From the NCBI RefSeq assembly GCF_016808335.1, contig NC_053153.1:20161033-20225032 (forward strand): DNA of 64,000 nt, given 5' to 3'. Numbering within the stretch: position 1 is the first letter of the stretch; the number at the start of each line of letters is the position of its first letter. The translations under genes were made by a program, and so were the position numbers. Below, one piece after another: positions 55,148 through 64,000 of this stretch. The notes beneath the pieces are model-generated. The model saw only the letters and a program-made list of their open reading frames with translations, was not told where the DNA came from and did not search any database. This stretch comes from Panicum virgatum (Eukaryota; Streptophyta; Magnoliopsida; Poales; Poaceae).

Positions 55148-57600
55148 ATGGCGAGGAGATCCAACCCATACCCCATGGGTGGTCTCGGATCCGCTCCCAG
55201 CGGGATCTGTGATCTGGTTCGGGAGTCTCGAGTTCAGAGCGGCCGGTAACGATTACCTCATGCGGCTCCTCTCGCCCAGAAGCAACCCCATCATTCCGAC
55301 TTTACCAGCCCGGCACAACAGGCGCTCGGGTCAGCGTTCGCGACAAGCACGCGCGAAGCGGCGTCGCGCGGCACGCCACAGCTCCCCCACGTGGGTCGAG
55401 GCTGGCATGTCGCAACTCGGCGTCACGGCCCACGGAGCCACCGTGTCGTCATCACGTGCCTCGGCGTCATCTGCGCTGGCATCGTCACCTGCTGCGGCAC
55501 TAGTACCTCCCGGGGGGGCTCGACCTTGGCGTCGCCCATTCCCTTCGGGATGCGCAACGCTGCCGCCCACGCCTCGTCAACCAGCGCTAACTTCATCAAG
55601 CATGAGGATCCGCCGGGTCATCATCTTCTGTCGATCCGCAGCCTCATCGCGTCGTCTCCCGACGAATCCTACCCCGAGACGGCGAGCTCGATCGCCCACG
55701 ACGTCAACTTCTTCATGAACAACTTCACGGCCGAGGAGGCCGAGGACTACTTCGGGGTTCGCGACCCCGACGCTCTTCGCTCGTTCCAGCTGGCGACGGC
55801 TTACTGCCTCACCTGCTCCGAAGACTCCAGCGAGGGGGATTTCGATCCTTCCCGGGAGTGCTTCATGGCGGACCTTGCGGACGAGCAGAACGACAACGCC
55901 CCGAGCAACGACGGGGACGGCGGGGCGGACACGCGGGCAAAGCAACCGGTGGTCCAGGCTGCAGCCCCTTCCTCGTCAAGCTCGGCGGCGCGACAAGCTC
56001 AGCTGGCGCAGCTCAATGAGCTTCAAGCCAAGCTCGACGAGCAGCGTCAACAAACCCAGGAGCTGCGCGCCGCACTCGAGCAGCAGCGTACCGCGCGTGG
56101 TGCACACACCCAGGCGGCGGGACGTGTTGCCCGGGAGCGCATCCTGGCCGACAACAACGTCGACAAATCTCCGGAACTGCAAACGGCCGGCGAAAAACTC
56201 GTCGCTGCGGCTTATCTACTCCAAGCTATGCCCGAGCCATCGACACCCTCGGGCCGCAACCTGCGCCGCGAGGCACAGGAGCTCATCGAGCAAGCTGCCG
56301 TGCAGCAGGCCGAGAGTTCTGCGTCTCGTATGCGCTCAGGGCCCCGGAGCAGCCTGGTGGGACTGCGCACCAGGACCGCGAGGTTTCTGTGCACACACCG
56401 CCAGCAGGGAGGGGCAAGGCAGCCGTAGCGCCCGGTGCGGGGGCACCCTCGGTGCACGAGCGCGTCGAGAGAGTTCCCGTAAGGGAGCGAATCCGTGACA
56501 CTCGCGGGCACGCTGGCGACGGCGACGCCCGCAACGTCATCAACGGCAGGAGGTACACCCCTCGACGGGGTGGACACTTCGACCCCGAGCACGACAGGGG
56601 TGAGTCCCCAGAGCCTCCGGGCACCCGGGTATTCAGCCGGGAGATTCGAACTGCATCCTTTCCCCCACGCTTTCGACAACCAACACCCTTGTCAAGTACT
56701 CGGGCGAAACTGATCCTGCAGTCTGGCTCAATGACTACCGCCTAGCGTGCCAGCTGGGCGGCGCGACGGAGGACGCGGTCATCATCCGCAACCATCCTCT
56801 TCATCTTGAAGACGCCACACGAACGTGGCTCAAGCACCTGCCTGCGGATCAGATCCACAACTGGGCCGACTTGGTCCATATCTTCGTGGACAATTTCCAG
56901 GGCACGTACGTGCGCCCTGGGAACTCCTGGGACCTCAAAGGGTGTCGCCAGAAGCCCCGCGAGTCCCTGCGCGACTATGTGCGACACTTCTCCAAGCAGT
57001 GCACCGAGCTCCCCAGCGTCACCCACGTCGAGGTCATTAACGCTTTCCTCAAGGGTACGACGTGCAGAAACCTGGTACATGAGCTCGCGAGAAGCCGACC
57101 CGTCAGCACCAATGAGTTGTTCGACGCTGCCACCAACTACGCAGCAGCGTCAAGCCCAACGCCCCTGCCAAGAAACTGAAGCGGGGGAGGAAGGGAAAGA
57201 AGCCGATACCACCAAACCAGCGCGGGTCGGGGCAGGCAGAGGACTCCGAGGAGGCCTTCGCTGCCGCCCCAGACCGCAAAGGACCTCGAGGCCCCCTCGA
57301 GGTGGTGGTGGCCAATTCGACGACATGCTTAAGAAGCCGTGCCCTTACCACAAGGGCCTGGTCAATCATACCCTCGAGCAGTGCGAAATGCTCAAAAAAT
57401 ATTACAACCGCGTCGCGCATTGCGACGAGGACAAGAAGAAGGATGCGGGCGACAAAGGTGGAGATGACGAGTTCCCCCCAGTGGAGAACGCCTTCTTCAT
57501 CTTTGGAGGAGCAACGACGAACTTGACTTCTCGGCAGCGCAAGCGCGAGCGTCGGGAAGTTTTCTCTGTCACCAAGGCCACGCCATCCTACCTCGACTAG
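55148..57600 (+). pseudogene. Element B gag, frameshifted
   Basis: The ATG at 55148 gives MARRSNPYPMGG, parallel to the gag start of element A, and the frame then shifts near 55175. Further shifts occur in the G run near 55510, near 56340, near 56690 and near 57150. Capsid motifs HIFVDNFQGTYVRPGNSWDL and LRDYVRHFSKQC and the knuckle CPYHKGLVNHTLEQC (57343-57387) are intact. A TAG at 57598 replaces a Trp codon present in element A and closes the frame before protease. Confidence 0.85.
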
Positions 57601-58284
57601 TCGAAGGATACCATCTCCTTTGGCCGCGAGGACCACCCCGACTACGTCCCGCATCCGGGACGGTACCCGCTCGTTGTCGACCCCATCATCGGCAACACCC
57701 GCTTCTCCAGGGTGCTCATGGACGGAGGCAGCAGCCTCAACATCATGTACGCCCACACCTTGGAGCTCATGGGGATCGAACTGGACAAGCTTCGCCCCAG
57801 CAAGTCGCCATTCCATGGCGTTGCGCCGGGGAAGCGAGTCCAACCCCTCGGCCAGATCGATCTGCCTGTCTGCTTCGGCACGGCAGCTAACTTCCGCAAT
57901 GAGGTACTCACTTTTGAGGTGGTGGGGTTTCGAGGATCCTACCATGCCATCCTTGGTCGTCCTTGCTACGCCAAGTTCATGGCCGTCCCCAACTAGACCT
58001 ACCTCAAGCTTAAAATGCCGGGTCCAAAGGGCGTCATCACCATCGGCCCTTCGTTCGAGCACGCCTACGAGTGCGACGTTGAGTGCGTTAAGCGCGCAGA
58101 AGCTCAAGCGGAGGACGAGGCCCTCGCAGCCACCCTCGACAAAATGGCAAGCGAGGCCTTGGACTCCACGCACCGACACGCCGGGAGCTTCGAACCCGCC
58201 GAGGGTATCAAGAAGGTGCCCCTCGATCCGAGCCACTCCGACGACAAGGCGTTGCAGATCAGCACCACCCTCGACGACAAATAG
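57601..58284 (+). pseudogene. Element B protease region
   Basis: The active site is VLMDGGSSLNIMY from about 57710, followed by AILGRP. A TAG at 57994-57996 replaces a Tyr codon, and a TAG at 58282-58284 separates it from RT at the same codon as in element A. Confidence 0.85.
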
Positions 58285-59805
58285 GAAGTGGTGCTCGTCG
58301 ATTTCCTCCGCACCAACGCAGATATCTTCGCGTGGAGCCCCTCGGACATGCCTGGCATACCGAGGGAGGTCGCCGAGCACTCCCTTGATGTCCGACCCAA
58401 CTCCAAGCCGGTGAAGCAGCGCCTACGACGCTTCGACGAGCTCAAGCGCCGGGCGATCGGCGAGGAGTTGCAGAAACTTCTGACGGCCGGATTCATCAAA
58501 GAGGTATTCCATCCCGAGTGGCTAGCTAATCCAGTATTAGTGAAGAAAAAGAGTGGAAAATGGAGGATGTGTGTAGATTACACTAGTTTAAATAAGACAT
58601 GTCCGAAGGTTCCCTTTCCTTTGCCACGAATTGATCAGATTGTAGATACTACTGCGGGATGTGAACTCCTATCCTTTCTTGATGCCTATTCCGGTTACCA
58701 CCAAATCAAGATAAAAGAGTCCGACCAGCTCGCGACTTCTTTTATCACACCCTTCGGCATGTACTGCTACGTTACGATGCCCTTTGGCCTCAGAAACGCC
58801 GGAGCCACATACCAGCGGTGTATGCTCCACGTTTTCGGAGACCACCTCGGGCGCAGCGTAGAGGCATATGTCGATGACATCGTTGTAAAATCCAAGAAGG
58901 CGGACGACCAAGTTGCTGATCTCAGGATCGCATTCGATTGCCTACGGGCCAAAGGGGTAAAACTTAACCCCGAGAAGTGCGTGTTCGGGGTGCCTCGAGG
59001 CATGCTCTTAGGCTTCATTGTCTCCCAGCAGGGCATCGAACCCAATCCTGACAAAGTCTCGGCCATCACTCGGATGGGACCGATCCGAGACCTAAAGGGG
59101 GTACAAAGGGTCATGGGATGCCTAGCGTCCCTTAGCCGGTTCATCTCGCGTCTCGGCGAGAAAGACTTACCCCTGTATCGACTCTTGAGGAAAACCGAGC
59201 ACTTCACGTGGACCCCCGAAGCTCAAGAAGCCCTCGAAAGGCTGAAGGCATCACTCACTCGAGCCCCCATTCTCACACCACCCACGGACGGCGAGCCCCT
59301 CTACCTGTACGTCGTTGCGACGACCCAAGTGGTCAGCGCGGTGATCGTAGTCGAAAGACAAGAGGAGGGCCATGCATTGCTCGTCCAGCGGCCGGTGTAC
59401 TATATCAGCGAGGTGTTGTCTGAAACTAAGACACGCTACCCGCAGATTCAGAAGCTGCTCTACGCAGTGGTTCTGGCTCGGCGCAAGCTGCGCCACTACT
59501 TCGAGGCCCATCTCGTCACCGTGGTCTCGTCTTTTCCTTTGGGAGAGATAGCCCGCAACCGGGAAGCCGAGGATAGAATCGCCAAATGGTCTGTGGAGCT
59601 GATGGGGCAAAATCTTACTTACGCCCCCAGCAAAGCGATCAAGTCCCAAATCTTGGCCGACTTTGTGGCCGAGTGGACGGACACTCAGCTACCCCCATCG
59701 CAAATCCAGGGCGAATGCTGGACTATGTACTTCGACGGGTCGGTGATGAAAACCGGCGCCGGTGCCGGCCTTCTCTTCATCTCACCCCTCGGAGAACAAA
59801 TGTGA
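58285..59805 (+). CDS. Element B reverse transcriptase and RNase H
   Basis: An unbroken frame of about 505 codons from the ATG at 58288 to a TGA at 59803. RT motifs: WLANPVLVKKKSGKWRMC, LLSFLDAYSGYHQI, MPFGLRNAGATYQR, EAYVDDIVVKS, LGFIVSQQGIEPNP. RNase [21 protein letters not shown]. The second RNase H begins with [15 protein letters not shown]. All RT catalytic Asp residues are present, so the domain may still be enzymatically competent if translated, but gag and integrase are broken. It is part of the element's polyprotein, not a host gene. Confidence 0.9.
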   Translation, partial: EVVLVDFLRTNADIFAWSPSDMPGIPREVAEHSLDVRPNSKPVKQRLRRFDELKRRAIGEELQKLLTAGFIKEVFHPEWLANPVLVKKKSGKWRMCVDYTSLNKTCPKVPFPLPRIDQIVDTTAGCELLSFLDAYSGYHQIKIKESDQLATSFITPFGMYCYVTMPFGLRNAGATYQRCMLHVFGDHLGRSVEAYVDDIVVKSKKADDQVADLRIAFDCLRAKGVKLNPEKCVFGVPRGMLLGFIVSQQGIEPNPDKVSAITRMGPIRDLKGVQRVMGCLASLSRFISRLGEKDLPLYRLLRKTEHFTWTPEAQEALERLKASLTRAPILTPPTDGEPLYLYVVATTQVVSAVIVVERQEEGHALLVQRPVYYISEVLSETKTRYPQIQKLLYAVVLARRKLRHYFEAHLVTVVSSFPLGEIARNREAEDRIAKWSVELMGQNLTYAPSKAIKSQILADFVAEWTDTQLPPSQIQGECWTMYFDGSVMKTGAGAGLLFISPLGEQM

Positions 59806-59808
59806 GAC

Positions 59809-61524
59809 GTGATACGCCTACACTTCCCTGCGTCTAACAACATGGCGGAGTACGAGGCCCTCCTCAGTGGCCTCCGCGTCGCCATCGAGCTCGGCATCAA
59901 ACGCCTCGACGTACGCGGTGACTCTCAACTCGTCGTCGATCAAGTAATGAAGGAGTCTAGCTGTCACGACCCGAAGATGGAAGCGTACTGCAATGCAGTG
60001 CGCCGCCTCGAAGACAAGTTCGACGGCCTAGAGCTCAATCATGTCCCGCGCAAGTACAACGAGGACGCCGACGAATTAGCCAAGATCGCGTCGGGGCGGA
60101 CCACCGTCCCCCCGAACATCTTCGCTCGAGACATCATCAAGCCCTCCGTCGAGTTCAAGGACCCGACGAAGTCAGGCCCCTCGTCCGCTGGGCCCTCCGA
60201 CGGGAACCCCCCGGCGGACGAGGTCGAGCCCATGGACATCAACTTCGGCACCACCTCCGCGGACGAGGCCGAGGCAATGGAAGTTGACGAGGCCCCCACT
60301 TCGCGAGATTGGCGCGTCCAGTACCTCGACTAGATGGTTCGAGGGGTCCTACCCTCAAACCGCGCTCAGGCGCGACGCCTCGCCAGGCGGGCCAAGTCCT
60401 TCGTTCTAATCGACAACGAGCTACACAAGCGCAGCCCCTCGGGTGTCCTGCAACGATGCATCCCCATCCCCGACATCCATGCCGGCATCTGCGGCCATCA
60501 CGCCGCGCCACGCACCCTCGTGGGTAACGCGTTTCGGCAAGGCTTTTACTGGCCCACCGCGGTCGCCGACGCCACCGACATTGTGCGGACCTGCGAGGGT
60601 TGCCAGTTCTATGCTCGAAAAACACACCTCCCGGCCCATGCTCTGCAGACCATCCCCATCACGTGGCCGTTCGCCGTGTGGGGATTAGACCTCGTCGGTC
60701 CGCTGAAGAAGGCGCCCGGGGGCTTCACCCACTTGCTGGTGGCGGTCGACAAATTCTCCAAGTGGATCAAGGCTCGACCCATCGGCAAGATCAAATCCGA
60801 GCAAGCGGTTCTGTTCTTCACTGACATCGTCTTCAGGTTCGGGGTCCCGAACTCGATCATCACCGACAACGGCACCTAGTTCACAGGCAAGAAGTTCTTG
60901 GCGTTCTGCGACAGTTTCCACATACGTGTGGACTGGTCGGCTGTGGCACACCCACAGACGAACGGGCAAGTGGAGCGTGCCAATGGCATGATCCTCCAAG
61001 GACTAAAGCCGAGAATCTTCAACAAGCTGAACAAATTCGGTCGGAGGTGGCTCACGGAGCTACCCTCGGTCATCTGGAGCCTAAGGACGACCCCAAGCAG
61101 AGCCACGGGCTTTTCCCCGTTCTTCCTCGTCTATGGCGCCGAGGCCATACTCCCCACTGACTTGGAGTACGGATCGCCAAGGCTCAAGGCATACCAAGAG
61201 CAACAAAACCAGCGAGCTCGCGAAGACTCGTTGGATCAAGTGGAAGAGGCTCGAGATGTGGCACTCCTACACTCTGCGCGCTACCAACAGTCCTTGCGAA
61301 GGTATCAGGCGCAGAGGGTCCGGCGACGAGACCTCAACGAAGGGGACTTAGTGCTGAGGCTCCGACAGGACAACAGGGGCCGCAACAAGCTCTCACCTCC
61401 GTGGGAAGGACCGTACATAATCGCCGAGCTGCTCAAACCCGGCACGTACAAGCTGGCGAACGAAAATGGCGAAGTCCTCACCAACGCTTGGAATATACAA
61501 CAGCTACGTCGCTTCTATCCTTAA
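59809..61524 (+). pseudogene. Element B second RNase H and integrase, two amber stops
   Basis: The frame resumes at 59809 with LHFPASNNMAEYEALLSGLR and LDVRGDSQLVVDQV. The acidic linker ends at TAG 60331, where element A has Trp. Integrase has the HHCC finger, WGLDLVG, ITDNGT followed by TAG at 60877, then [15 protein letters not shown] with the third catalytic Glu, and the C-terminal WEGPYIIAELLKPGTYKL. It ends in a normal stop at 61522. Element B lacks the seven residues EGKELTR that element A has before the zinc finger. Confidence 0.87.
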
Positions 61525-62084
61525 AATTTCAAGATATTCGTACATCGTTTATACTCACATCTTCAATTTCCCGAAATAATAAAGTACGCTTTACTGGTTT
61601 ATTTTTGGGAACCATCCGGGCCCTCGAAGGCTAGGATGCGCGCTAACACTGAGGTACGCTTGGCTTTACCCTCGGCAAAGCCGAGCCTCCCTCGAGGGCT
61701 ACTACGGGGGGAACCCCCAAACGTCCCCAAAAAATCGCCAATATTTTTCGAAAAAATTCCGTCTCGACCCTAAGCTTCTCGTATCCTTGGAAAAAACGGA
61801 CGCGAGGCGTAAGCAACTACGGTACGGGGCCGGCCGAGTCGTGGGGCCGCCTACGCATCCGGGATACGGCACCCCCCTCACCACCCTACGCCTACGTTGC
61901 TTATGAACGCAAACTTCCTCGCAGATGATTATCTAAGTCGCATACGAAGGACACGGAAATAAAGTAAAGAAACATAGGCTCGAACGCACAAGGCCTCGAC
62001 GGGCCGCACATTCAAATTACGAAATAAAATCTCTTATATTCATAGGATGCGATTACAAAGCGCGACTATGATATAAACACTAAT
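61525..62084. other. Convergent spacer between pol and the opposite-strand gene of element B
   Basis: Contains AATAAA-type signals near the pol end and AT-rich sequence near 62030, as expected for two facing 3' ends. Its counterpart in element A is 36751-37325. Confidence 0.45.
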
Positions 62085-64000
62085 CTATTTACATGGGCTT
62101 CGATGACCAGTTTTCCTACAGGCTACCATCCCCCCTTGCGGGCCCTCAGGGGCGTCGAATTCGGCGATGGGAGGGATGTCTGCTTCGAGCTTCTCGGCGA
62201 GGACGGTGGCGAACTCCTCCGCAGCTGCGTCGGCTTCATCCATAACGGCCGACGCGGCGTCCGCATCAGCATCATCGGGAACGACGTACCCCGACGACAT
62301 CCTCTGGAGATCCATGAGGTAATGCGTCGAGGCCACGGCGAGAGCCCGCAGGACACCGAGACGGAAGGTGCTCTTGGCGTGTTCGGCAATCCGGCCGCCT
62401 AGCGCGCACAGGCGGCTGATCACCGAACTGCCCGAGACGGCACTCTCCCCTTCGAGCTCTTGACACACGCTCACAGCGGTCTGCTCCAGCTCAGCAAACT
62501 CCATCTGTGCCGCCGTGAGCGCGGTGTGGACCGCTTCCCTCGCCGCGGTCTCGTCCGCCACCTTCTGCCTCAGCACTGAGCAAAGGAAATCAACGTCAGC
62601 TACGAAAAGAAACAAATCGACGAAAAATCGAAGGTACTCACCCGTGATGTTCTTCTGCGCCTCCTCCCTCTGGGCTCGAGCGGCCTCTTCGAGCGAGGAC
62701 AAGGAGGCTTCCTTCTCCTTAAGGGTAGCCCCCATGTTCTGGAGAGCCACCTCCTTCCCCTCGAGGGCCTCGCCCTGCTCCCGGAGGGTCCCGGTGAGCG
62801 CAAACACGCCTACCTCCTTGTGGAGGAGCTCGGCCTTCTGCTGCTCGAGCGTGGTGCTGAGACGCTGCAGCTCGGCGCTCTACGCCTCAACCTCCCGAGC
62901 TCTTTCCTCGAGCGCCGTCCGAAGGCGCTGCAGCTCGGCAGCTTGCGCCTCGGTCTCCCGGGCCTTCTGCTCCGCTGCCGCCCTCTGGACATCCCGCTCA
63001 TCGGCAACCCGCGCCAATTCCTCTTCCAGCGCCCGCTGACGTGCCCCCAGATCTGCCATTTTCGTGTTGGCGTCAATGTTCTTGAGCACCAGCTCGGCGT
63101 TGTGCTGCCTGAGCTGGCTCACCTGGGAGTACAGCCGGGTCATCTTGGCGCTCTTTTCGCGCGAGATTTCCCTCAGCTGCTGCAAAGGGGGAGGACGTGG
63201 GTGAAGAAGCGTAAAAGCTAAAACCGAATCTGAGCAATTTTCAGCGAGGGGAGTATTTACCTGGCTGACCTGGTAATCCGCATTCTGGTGGAGCTGGAAG
63301 GCGCGGTCGAGGGCTTGCAAGATCTCCCGACCCACGCCCATCTGCTTGTTCCAGGCATCCTCCTCTTGCTCCTTGCGGAGGAACTCCGAGGGGACCCCGG
63401 ACGGGACGATCGCCCAGAGATGCCCCCCCTCGGACGTCCCCACCACGAGCATGCCCGCACTAGCCGACGCGAACTCGGCGATATGCGCGGCGGCGCTTGC
63501 CGCAGCAGCGGGGTCGATGTCCATCGGGTCCCCGTACTCCTCGCTGCTGTCCGGCAGCTCCACCGACGTCACGCCCCCCTGCGCTGTTGGCACGGGCACT
63601 ACCGCGACAATGCCCTCGTCCCGGGCCTCGGTGGGCTCCGAGATGGGGGCTCCTTCCATCACTGGCGCCTTTTGCGCCGTCTCTTCCTCTGTGGCGCCCT
63701 CGCCCTCGGCTCTCGGGGGCTCGGGGACGAGGGTGTCCTCCTCCCCGCCAGTTTCTCCTTCCGTATCCGGTCGGGCGGCGCTGGCCGCGACGCCCTGACC
63801 GGCCTCAACTTCAATGGTCGCCTGGGCAGCGCCACCGGCACCGCCCCGGCCAGTCTCCTCGGCGTCGTCAGCTTGAGCGGCCGCTTCGGCACCGCTCTGA
63901 CCGGCGTCACCATCCTCCTCCTGTGCCCGAGCTTGCTGCGCCGCCTGGGCCCCTCGAGCCATGGCCTCCCGTAGCCTCGCGGCCGCCGCCTCGAGATCCA
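62085..64000 (-). pseudogene. Opposite-strand gene of element B, C-terminal two thirds
   Basis: On the minus strand, entering from the right edge. An acidic Ala/Glu-rich region (63962 to about 63300) leads into coiled coil (REISREKSAKMTRLYSQV, RQRALEEELARVADERD), then a TAG at 62882-62880 where Gln fits, then more coiled coil and the conserved VSVCQELEGESAVSGSSVI region. An intron with consensus ends fits at 62641-62576 (66 bp); another lies near 63260-63185 (CAG|GTAAAT ... TTTGCAG). Both match introns in element A. The PF04195-like head must lie beyond the window. Confidence 0.65.

Larger units (their letters stand above)
53624..64000 (+). mobile_element. Ty3/gypsy element B, Tat lineage, truncated by the window end
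   Basis: Same family as element A but on the plus strand. Its LTR starts TGTCGGGTACCACGATTAGG, as does A read on its own strand. Order: 5' LTR, primer site, gag, protease, RT/RNase H, second RNase H, integrase, then the opposite-strand gene entering from the right. The 3' LTR and the second target duplication lie outside the window. Gag has several frameshifts and pol has at least six stops, but RT and integrase are less damaged than in A. Confidence 0.92.

Noticed and set aside
57103..58380. 425-codon minus-strand frame across element B protease
   Set aside because: Antisense shadow of gag and protease; it has no domain and no match to the real opposite-strand gene further right.

Overview
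The window is plant nuclear DNA, almost certainly from a grass (Poaceae, probably a panicoid). The reasons are three GC-rich intronless CYP89-type cytochrome P450 genes, many Tourist-like MITEs of grass type, a tRNA-derived SINE, a SIRE/Maximus-type Ty1/copia element and two Tat-lineage Ty3/gypsy elements. Nothing resembles a bacterial operon, a CRISPR array or an integron. About two thirds of the bases belong to recognisable transposable elements.

Layout. 1-760: the 5' end of an unidentified, probably transposon-encoded gene on the minus strand, with a 5'-leader intron, leaving the window at base 1. 2385-3944 (-): P450 gene 1, with MITEs on both sides. 6955-7232: SINE with target-site duplication. 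7446-17480: complete-ended copia element (two 1.64-kb LTRs, AATAA duplication) whose coding region is dead and lacks the reverse-transcriptase core. 18505-20022 (+): P450 gene 2. 20791-24306: Ac/Ds-like hAT element holding a small GC-rich inverted-repeat element, a Tourist MITE and an 802-bp TRIM-type miniature LTR retrotransposon. About 24340-28170: worn sequence resembling a long Ty3/gypsy LTR, with a MITE inside. 28825-45178: complete-ended Tat-type gypsy element A, pol on the minus strand, with an opposite-strand, intron-containing gene on the plus strand. 46269-46680: fragment of a coiled-coil gene. 49199-50779 (-): P450 gene 3, with three MITEs upstream. 53624 to the window end: gypsy element B, same family as A but inverted, running off the right edge.

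How it fits together. The P450 genes are the only clearly intact host genes. They are close paralogues (membrane anchor, I-helix AGTDTT, ExxR, PERF and the same Cys-heme loop), so this was a CYP89 cluster later pushed apart by transposons. Genes 1 and 2 are divergent across the copia insertion; genes 2 and 3 are convergent across element A. Gene 3 sits between the 5' LTRs of A and B, both of which would transcribe away from it.

Most noteworthy: (i) the antisense multi-intron gene carried by both gypsy copies, with conserved intron positions and long coiled coils; (ii) a TAG between protease and RT at the same codon in both gypsy copies; (iii) stops at the same integrase codon in all three large retroelements; (iv) dominance of CAG-to-TAG type stops in the copia element, a likely scar of CHG methylation; (v) the intact-ended TRIM; (vi) a MITE that may provide the promoter of P450 gene 3.

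All coordinates and alignments were read by eye. Family assignments rest on motifs and remembered family features, not on a database search.
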